From Lichtheimia corymbifera B2541 (Eukaryota > Mucoromycota > Mucoromycetes > Mucorales > Lichtheimiaceae), in NCBI GenBank assembly GCA_000697475.1, contig JNEU01000573.1, positions 1 to 11,914 of the forward strand: 11,914 nucleotides of DNA, written 5' to 3'. How positions within the stretch are numbered: position 1 is the stretch's first letter; each line of letters starts with the position of its first letter. The position numbers were made by a program, and so were the translations under genes. Shown piece by piece: positions 7,662 through 11,914 of the stretch. Under the pieces are notes generated by a model, which was not told the DNA's origin, did not search any database, and was given only the letters and a program-made list of their open reading frames with translations.

Positions 7662-7678
7662 TCAACTTGTTGATCGGC
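7634..7678 (-). repeat. 45-bp inverted repeat, right arm, overlapping the recombinase stop
   Basis: The partner of 7390-7434, 199 bp away. The recombinase stop codon (7662-7664) lies inside this arm. The near-perfect match contrasts with the roughly 75-80 percent similarity of the repeats next to it, so this inverted repeat is either much younger or under constraint, for example as part of a DIRS terminus or recombinase site. No function can be assigned from sequence. Confidence 0.9.
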
Positions 7679-9086
7679 TGGCGTTGACACTACGCCAATC
7701 CCAGTTGCTGCTCCTTCTACCTCCGATGTGCTGTCGTTTTCCATTTTTTTTTGTAAAGATCGCGTTCCCAATGTAAGATCCACGTTGATGTTGTCTAGAA
7801 GGTCGTAGGTAATAACGCTCAAAAGTGTCGGTGCGTAGGCTCCAATTTGCGTGTAGCTTGACATCCTGTATGTCTATGCCTTGTAAGACCGCCTTGGTTG
7901 CTGAAGCTGCGCGAATAGAATGGGGAGGATATTTGGTCGTGTCTATACCGGCTTCCTTCATGATCTGTGAAAGCCAAGAACTTGCAGTGGCTGGATGAAT
8001 TGAACGAACCCAACTTGCTCTCTCGATATATCCCAAGAAAAACGTATGATCCTCGGCCAAATCATGTCTCATATCCCTTGTCTTTTCCATATAATAGGCA
8101 GTTGTCAACACTGGACACACCAAGTCATCTTCAATTGGACCAAGCTTGGACATCTTGACTTGACCTTCCTTAGGCATCCTGACCACCAAAGACACGCCTG
8201 TGTAATTATCGGTACCCTCCTTGTGTAAAATGACATCCTTCCATTGTAGTCGGCCAATATCAGAACGTATACGCCACATTGTTGCAATTGCCAGCAGGGT
8301 CATCGTCTTTTGTTGAAGCCTAGTCAATGACAAATCTTGATTGTGTCCCCATGACTTGATTAGCGTGATCAGCAGTTCTACATCCCAAATTTCCTGTGAG
8401 GTATTCGGCAACTTGATCTCTTGCTTCCTGGCAGCCTCGAAAACCCCTTGAATCAACGGGTGTGCACCTAAGTCACCTTGTGATGGATGATATGTCTTGA
8501 AAACTGATGCCAATGCAGATCTTGTTGTGTTTAAATGGGATACCGATATTCCTTCGTTCTGCCTCTCAACCAGGTACTGTGCTACTAGATTGACATCCAT
8601 ATCTTGTGGATCTGCACTCTTGCCTTCCTTCACACACCATTCTACCCAACGTTGCCATGCTTGGTCATATGCCTTGTTTGTGCTTACACGCACCTTGCCA
8701 CGTAAGAACCTTCGAACCTGGCTTGTCAATCCATCCTTCGTAAGCTTCCATTGGATGGTAGCCATGCGATCATGGAAATGTGCTTGTTGATCCGTAACAG
8801 AAGTGGCTTCCCCTTGCTGTACTTCATTACCATCGGAAACCAATGTTAGGTTGTCCAAAAAGGTGTCACTAGGATTGCTGATTACACCCTCGCGGCCTTG
8901 AACTTGTGTAGCACTTGTGGAATCAATCTCCAAGGTGGATGGAGGAATAAGCCCCTCTTCTGCCATCTCTGGCTGAATGCATTGATTGCCTCGGCTCGAT
9001 GGTCCTCCTGATAACTCCAATACCTCTGCAATTGGTGATTGTGGCTGGCTGCAAATGCGTCGATGTACAATGGCTCTCTCTTCCAA
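7662..9086 (-). CDS. DIRS-type tyrosine recombinase
   Basis: A 474-residue frame. Residues 1-108 are low in recognisable content and largely overlap the RNase H frame, so translation may begin later (M41 or M109). About 120-200 is the helical core-binding domain (KAYDQAWQRWVEWC, then YLVERQNEGIS). About 235-428 is the catalytic domain, with the arginine motif MWRIRSDIGRL at 270-280 (R272 or R274), the H-x-x-R motif H389/R392 in PPHSIRAAS, the H/W position at W415 in HANWS, and the nucleophile tyrosine at Y425 or Y426 in FERYYLRP. This is the R-H-R-W-Y set of tyrosine recombinases, and the HSIRAAS...ANWS...YLRP context is that of DIRS elements. The enzyme would join a circular DNA intermediate into the genome without target duplication. 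The frame is intact, but the element is truncated. Confidence 0.87.
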   Translation of the reverse strand: MEERAIVHRRICSQPQSPIAEVLELSGGPSSRGNQCIQPEMAEEGLIPPSTLEIDSTSATQVQGREGVISNPSDTFLDNLTLVSDGNEVQQGEATSVTDQQAHFHDRMATIQWKLTKDGLTSQVRRFLRGKVRVSTNKAYDQAWQRWVEWCVKEGKSADPQDMDVNLVAQYLVERQNEGISVSHLNTTRSALASVFKTYHPSQGDLGAHPLIQGVFEAARKQEIKLPNTSQEIWDVELLITLIKSWGHNQDLSLTRLQQKTMTLLAIATMWRIRSDIGRLQWKDVILHKEGTDNYTGVSLVVRMPKEGQVKMSKLGPIEDDLVCPVLTTAYYMEKTRDMRHDLAEDHTFFLGYIERASWVRSIHPATASSWLSQIMKEAGIDTTKYPPHSIRAASATKAVLQGIDIQDVKLHANWSLRTDTFERYYLRPSRQHQRGSYIGNAIFTKKNGKRQHIGGRRSSNWDWRSVNASRSTS

Positions 9087-9216
9087 TATTCCTGGATCCT
9101 CTTGAACAGTCTCCTCGGTAACATCCGTTCGTGAATCGGAATCTTGGTTCTGCTCAATTTGTCTGCTCGTGTGTTGTGTGTGATATAATGAGATAGAAGA
9201 TGTATGTGCGTGTGTG
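8882..9216 (-). pseudogene. DIRS-like RT-RNase H, C-terminal end, interrupted
   Basis: A partial frame entering from the element 2 junction. It opens with the end of RNase H: codons 9173-9175 down to 9149 read N-T-R-A-D-K-L-S-R, the typical RNase H/connection motif in which the Asp is catalytic. It continues with a C-terminal module (LFKRIQEYW, then YIDAFAASHNHQLQRYWSY, AFSQRW, and PPWRLIPQVLHKF) seen in DIRS and related polymerases. The stop is at 8882-8884. Sense codons remain open upstream to about 9216, where the sequence turns into LTR. It overlaps the start of the recombinase frame by up to 205 bases in another frame, as is common in DIRS elements. The 5' part is not in the window, so this copy is dead. 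Confidence 0.75.
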
Positions 9217-9384
9217 TGTTGAGAGCAGAGAGAGAACTGGTAGCAGTAAAGTGTCCGTGAGACTCAATAAGAGAAAGAAAGACAAAGATTTATTTAGGGT
9301 GATTACGCGTGTGTATATAGATGAGATGATGCAATCATGCTGAGTGTGAATAAAGATGGTGGGCTAGGCCCTCAGAATACGACA
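9217..9384 (-). repeat. 3' LTR of element 2
   Basis: Starts at 9384 on the minus strand with TGTCGTATTC directly after a polypurine tract, sharing its first six bases with the LTR of element 1. It contains CTATATAC (9313-9320), AAATAAAT (9288-9295) and TTATTGAGTCTCAC (9257-9270). The far end is inferred to within about 10 bases from where the DIRS RNase H codons begin, near an ACA in a CA-repeat. At roughly 170 bp it is much shorter than the element 1 LTR. The partner LTR is outside the window, so neither age nor exact end can be measured. Confidence 0.75.
9311..9320 (-). promoter_or_regulatory. TATA-like box of element 2 LTR
   Basis: Minus strand CTATATACAC, in the same order relative to AAATAAAT and TTATTGAGTCTCAC as the TATA-like box of element 1. 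In this 3' LTR copy it would not normally drive the element, but it could drive transcription into the adjoining DIRS recombinase on the same strand. Confidence 0.45.
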
Positions 9385-9396
9385 TTACCCCCCTCC
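9385..9396 (-). other. polypurine tract of element 2
   Basis: Minus strand GGAGGGGGGTAA immediately before the LTR start TGTCGT. It has the same position and final AA as the tract of element 1. Confidence 0.87.
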
Positions 9397-9563
9397 AGAC
9401 TAAAGGATGCGTGAGCAGGAAGGTGTGGGTGAAGAAAGAGTATAAAGAAGTATGATGCACGTGATTGGCGTGGTCAGAAAAACCCTGTGTAAAAAACCCA
9501 GTGGGAAAAAAGTAAAAAGGGAAAAGACACTGCCGTGCACGATAATGCGATCTGCATGTGAAA
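9397..9563 (-). other. 3' untranslated stretch of element 2
   Basis: 167 bases between the Pol stop codon and the polypurine tract, with no coding signal that I can support. Element 1 has only 8 bases here, so the two families differ in how compact this region is. Confidence 0.6.
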
Positions 9564-11914
9564 TTATGCCGATGATCGTTTTTGGCGTTTTTGCCGAGAT
9601 GATTTTGGCTGGCGTGTGTTGCCACGTTTACGCTTGGTTGCCGAATCAGTCTTTGGCTTACCTTGATCATCTGTGTCCGGTGCTGATGATTCATCCTCGT
9701 TGCGTCGTTGCCAATATTGCACGATGAAGTCAGGATCGGTGAAAGCATCAGGTTCAAGCCATTGGTCATCTTCAGGTCCGTATCCTTTCCATCTTACAAG
9801 GTACTCACGATTGCCAGGTGGTCCTCGATGTTTGATGATGGCTTCAAGTTCATAGAGCTCGTCGACTGGTACAACTTCATCTTGAGATATGAGCTTGAGT
9901 TCGGATGGTACGTAGTCACGGGGCATAAGGGCTCCGGTTTCATCCTGCAAAGTATAGGTGCCACCTTGTGTTTTGCGCAACACTGTGTATGGGCCTTCAT
10001 AAGCAGGTGCAAGCTTACTCCCTCGTGATTGGACTTTGACCATGACGTGGCTTTGTTCCGGAAAGTCAATAAGACGGTGCGTTTTGTCAAACTTGTTTTT
10101 CATAATGCGGTTGTATGCTTCAGCTCTACTCTTCAATGCTGGGAAGACGATTTCCTGCATGTGTTCCAATCGTTTCACTAATTCGTCGTATGACATAGGT
10201 TCCTTTGGCGTAGACGAGTTGTCACGAAGGCTTTGCATGTCACGAGCGAACATGAGTGAGAATGGAGGTGTGTTGAGCTTTTTGGATACACGCATATTGA
10301 TAGCAAGTTGTGTTGTAGGAACGTAATAGTCCCAGTCTTTGCTAGCACCCTCAATACGTTTGCGAATAACGTTAGTGGCCGTTTGAACGTAGCGTTCGGC
10401 TACACCGTTACCGCGAGGATAATATGGTGTTGTGAACCGGTGGCGGAAACCTAAGCTTTTGGCAAGCTGTCGCATGGGACGATTCTTGAACTCTTTACCG
10501 TTGTCAGATTGTACAATACGAGGTATGCCAAAGTCGCAGAGGACTTGTGTCAGCACTTTAACCAGCGTATCTGATTGCTTGTTAGGCAGAGCTCGTAAGA
10601 TGCAGAATCTTGTGCACAAGTCTACCATCACCAGCATGTACGTGTTACCTGACATGGATACTTGGTTGAAAGAGGCAAGATCGATAGCCCAATGGTCTCC
10701 AGGTATGTAAGCATAAATGGGGCGTAGTGGATGGTATCCCCTTTTTTCAATGTTGTGTTGTTGGCACTTGGGACATTTCTTAACGACATCTAATACGTCT
10801 TGTAGCATGTTGCTCCAATGCATTCCTTCACGTCGTAGAAAGCGTACCAGATGTTCAGCTCCAGCATGACCAATGATTTCATGAGCCCTGGCAATTTCCT
10901 TTGGGCGATCCCCATCCGGTGGTGCCATTGTATCTTTGGGAGATTTGGAATGAACACGTACTCGGAATACACGTTTGTTGCGATGGCGTCTCTTGTTGAT
11001 ACCCGTTTTGATTTTGAAGGCTGGTTTCCTACTCTTTGGTTTGGTGTTGTCATCTTCGTTGTCATCATTATCATCCCCCTCCGGTGATTCAGCGGGAGTG
11101 AAGAGGCGTGACAAGCGATCCGGCAGGATATTGGATTCACCTGGGATATGAACAACGTCAAACGTGTAGTCGAGCAAGATGTCAAACCAGTTCAGCATCA
11201 TGGGATTAGCCAGCTTCTGTGTATTGAGGTAGGTCAAGGAGCGGTGATCGGTATATAGTGTGAACTTGCGTCCCCAGAGATAAGGATGGAACTTTTGCAG
11301 AGCGTAGACAATACCCAGTAGTTCCCGTTTGGTAGTGGAGTACTTGCGCTCTGATTTGGATAGTGCACGTGCCATAAATGATATGCAGTGTTCCTTACCA
11401 TTAATTTTTTGAAATAAAGCTGCACCTATACCATACTTTGAGGCATCAGTGGCGACATGGAAGGGCTCGTTGAGATCCGGAAAATGTAAAAGAACGTTCT
11501 TAATCAATTCTCGTTTGAGCCGTTTAAAGGCCTTGGTATGCTCATCAGTCCATAGGCCTTCAAGTGAGCCTGCGTTGCGCAATGCATCAATAGGAGCGCT
11601 GTGGTGTGACATGCGTTGGACATGTTCCCTGAAATAGGTCACTACTCCCATGAAGCGTTGTATGTCTTTGCCAGTGCGAGGTAAGGGCCACTCTATAGCG
11701 TTAGATACTTTGCGAGTGTCAAGTGATTTACCTTGTTCAGAGATGCAGAAACCTAATAAGTAAACAGCCTTTTGTGCAAAGTGACATTTAGCTGGATTGA
11801 GAATAAGGTTAGCCCGTGTGAGAGCACTGATAGCCTGTTGCACATGCTTTGTGTGGGTCTCCATGTCAGGAGAGAAGACGACGATGTCATCCACAAATGT
11901 GCGAACGAAAGGCA
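9564..11914 (-). CDS. pol: Pol polyprotein, C-terminal part with chromodomain (element 2, partial)
   Basis: The frame is open to the right edge; the last visible codons (11883-11912) read P-F-V-R-T-F-V-D-D-I, so the N-terminus is cut by the window and no start should be assigned. Numbering from the V of VDD (11892-11894) as 1: RT active site at 1-3; RNase H D150, E191, D216, D259; a charged linker at about 266-330; integrase finger H338, H343, C374, C377; catalytic D405, D464, E500 (DD35E); GPY/F module at 634-636; chromodomain at about 679-728 with Y681, W702 and Y705; then a Lys/Arg-rich tail that could act in nuclear entry. No stops or frameshifts interrupt the visible 784 codons, so this copy may also be recent. 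The protein closely parallels that of element 1, for example in the PGDHWAIDLASF block. Confidence 0.94.
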   Translation of the reverse strand, partial: PFVRTFVDDIVVFSPDMETHTKHVQQAISALTRANLILNPAKCHFAQKAVYLLGFCISEQGKSLDTRKVSNAIEWPLPRTGKDIQRFMGVVTYFREHVQRMSHHSAPIDALRNAGSLEGLWTDEHTKAFKRLKRELIKNVLLHFPDLNEPFHVATDASKYGIGAALFQKINGKEHCISFMARALSKSERKYSTTKRELLGIVYALQKFHPYLWGRKFTLYTDHRSLTYLNTQKLANPMMLNWFDILLDYTFDVVHIPGESNILPDRLSRLFTPAESPEGDDNDDNEDDNTKPKSRKPAFKIKTGINKRRHRNKRVFRVRVHSKSPKDTMAPPDGDRPKEIARAHEIIGHAGAEHLVRFLRREGMHWSNMLQDVLDVVKKCPKCQQHNIEKRGYHPLRPIYAYIPGDHWAIDLASFNQVSMSGNTYMLVMVDLCTRFCILRALPNKQSDTLVKVLTQVLCDFGIPRIVQSDNGKEFKNRPMRQLAKSLGFRHRFTTPYYPRGNGVAERYVQTATNVIRKRIEGASKDWDYYVPTTQLAINMRVSKKLNTPPFSLMFARDMQSLRDNSSTPKEPMSYDELVKRLEHMQEIVFPALKSRAEAYNRIMKNKFDKTHRLIDFPEQSHVMVKVQSRGSKLAPAYEGPYTVLRKTQGGTYTLQDETGALMPRDYVPSELKLISQDEVVPVDELYELEAIIKHRGPPGNREYLVRWKGYGPEDDQWLEPDAFTDPDFIVQYWQRRNEDESSAPDTDDQGKPKTDSATKRKRGNTRQPKSSRQKRQKRSSA

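Larger units (their letters stand above)
7662..9216 (-). mobile_element. DIRS-like retroelement, 3' fragment
   Basis: The C-terminal end of an RT-RNase H frame followed by an overlapping tyrosine recombinase frame, the arrangement of DIRS-order retroelements, which use a recombinase instead of an integrase. The 5' part (Gag, RT, most of RNase H) is absent: the reading frame is cut at about 9215 by the 3' LTR of Gypsy element 2. The missing part should lie beyond element 2, right of the window. No methyltransferase domain appears between RNase H and the recombinase. The left limit is uncertain; terminal DIRS sequence may continue into 7390-7661. Confidence 0.8.
9217..11914 (-). mobile_element. 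Ty3/Gypsy chromovirus, element 2, 3' half
   Basis: Pol from the RT active site through the chromodomain, a 3' untranslated stretch, a polypurine tract and the 3' LTR. It continues beyond the right edge, where Gag, protease, the rest of RT and the 5' LTR are expected. It is clearly related to element 1 (same domain order, long shared motifs in RNase H and integrase, same LTR start) but diverged across the whole protein, so it is a separate family rather than a duplicate. It is inserted in the DIRS RNase H coding region. Confidence 0.92.

Noticed and set aside
8497..8790. Plus-strand frame of 97 residues antisense to the recombinase
   Set aside because: It lies wholly inside the recombinase gene and has no domain signal; a shadow frame.
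9238..9246. Plus-strand TGGTAGCAG, resembling an initiator-tRNA-Met primer-binding site
   Set aside because: It lies inside the 3' LTR of element 2 and on the opposite strand to every element in the window, so it cannot act as their primer-binding site.
9335..9769. 144-residue minus-strand frame across the end of element 2
   Set aside because: It crosses from the Pol coding end through the polypurine tract into the LTR in a different frame; its composition is not protein-like.
1..11914. CRISPR array, tRNA, rRNA or bacterial operon features
   Set aside because: No regularly spaced direct repeats, tRNA-like cloverleaf or rRNA sequence was seen, and the element types are eukaryotic.

Overview
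The window holds no recognisable host gene, tRNA or rRNA. It is a nest of retrotransposons, and every recognisable coding region lies on the minus strand. The mix (two chromodomain Ty3/Gypsy elements, a DIRS-type tyrosine-recombinase element and a LINE-like zinc-knuckle ORF1) fits a transposon-rich eukaryote. I favour an early-diverging fungus (Mucoromycota-like), because Gypsy chromoviruses and DIRS elements are common together there. This is inference, held with modest confidence.

Layout from left to right in plus coordinates. (1) 1-5749 is Gypsy element 1, nearly complete: a partial 3' LTR at 1-367, a polypurine tract at 368-379, one uninterrupted 1608-residue Gag-Pol with C-terminal chromodomain at 388-5214, a leader, and the 5' LTR ending at 5749. 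The 367 comparable LTR bases are identical, so the insertion is very young. (2) 5750-7364 is the 5' part of a LINE-like element. Its ORF1 (two CCHC knuckles) is cut at 5749/5750 by element 1, and its upstream region contains three diverged copies of one repeat in alternating orientation. (3) 7365-7661 is AT-rich and contains one arm, and most of the other, of a 45-bp inverted repeat. (4) 7662 to about 9216 is the 3' part of a DIRS-like element: the end of the RT-RNase H reading frame overlapping a tyrosine recombinase. (5) About 9217-11914 is Gypsy element 2, a diverged relative of element 1. Its 3' LTR interrupts the DIRS RNase H coding sequence, and its Pol runs off the right edge of the window.

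The implied history is that the LINE and DIRS sequences are older and damaged, and that the two chromoviruses landed inside them. Element 1 looks capable of autonomous activity (protease, RT, RNase H, DD35E integrase, GPY/F module and chromodomain all present). A chromodomain is known to steer some chromoviruses toward repeat-rich chromatin, which suits the nesting. Points worth a second look are the absence of a canonical tRNA primer-binding site behind the 5' LTR of element 1, the alternating repeats upstream of the LINE ORF1, the 45-bp inverted repeat that contains the recombinase stop codon, and a block shared by the otherwise different LTRs.
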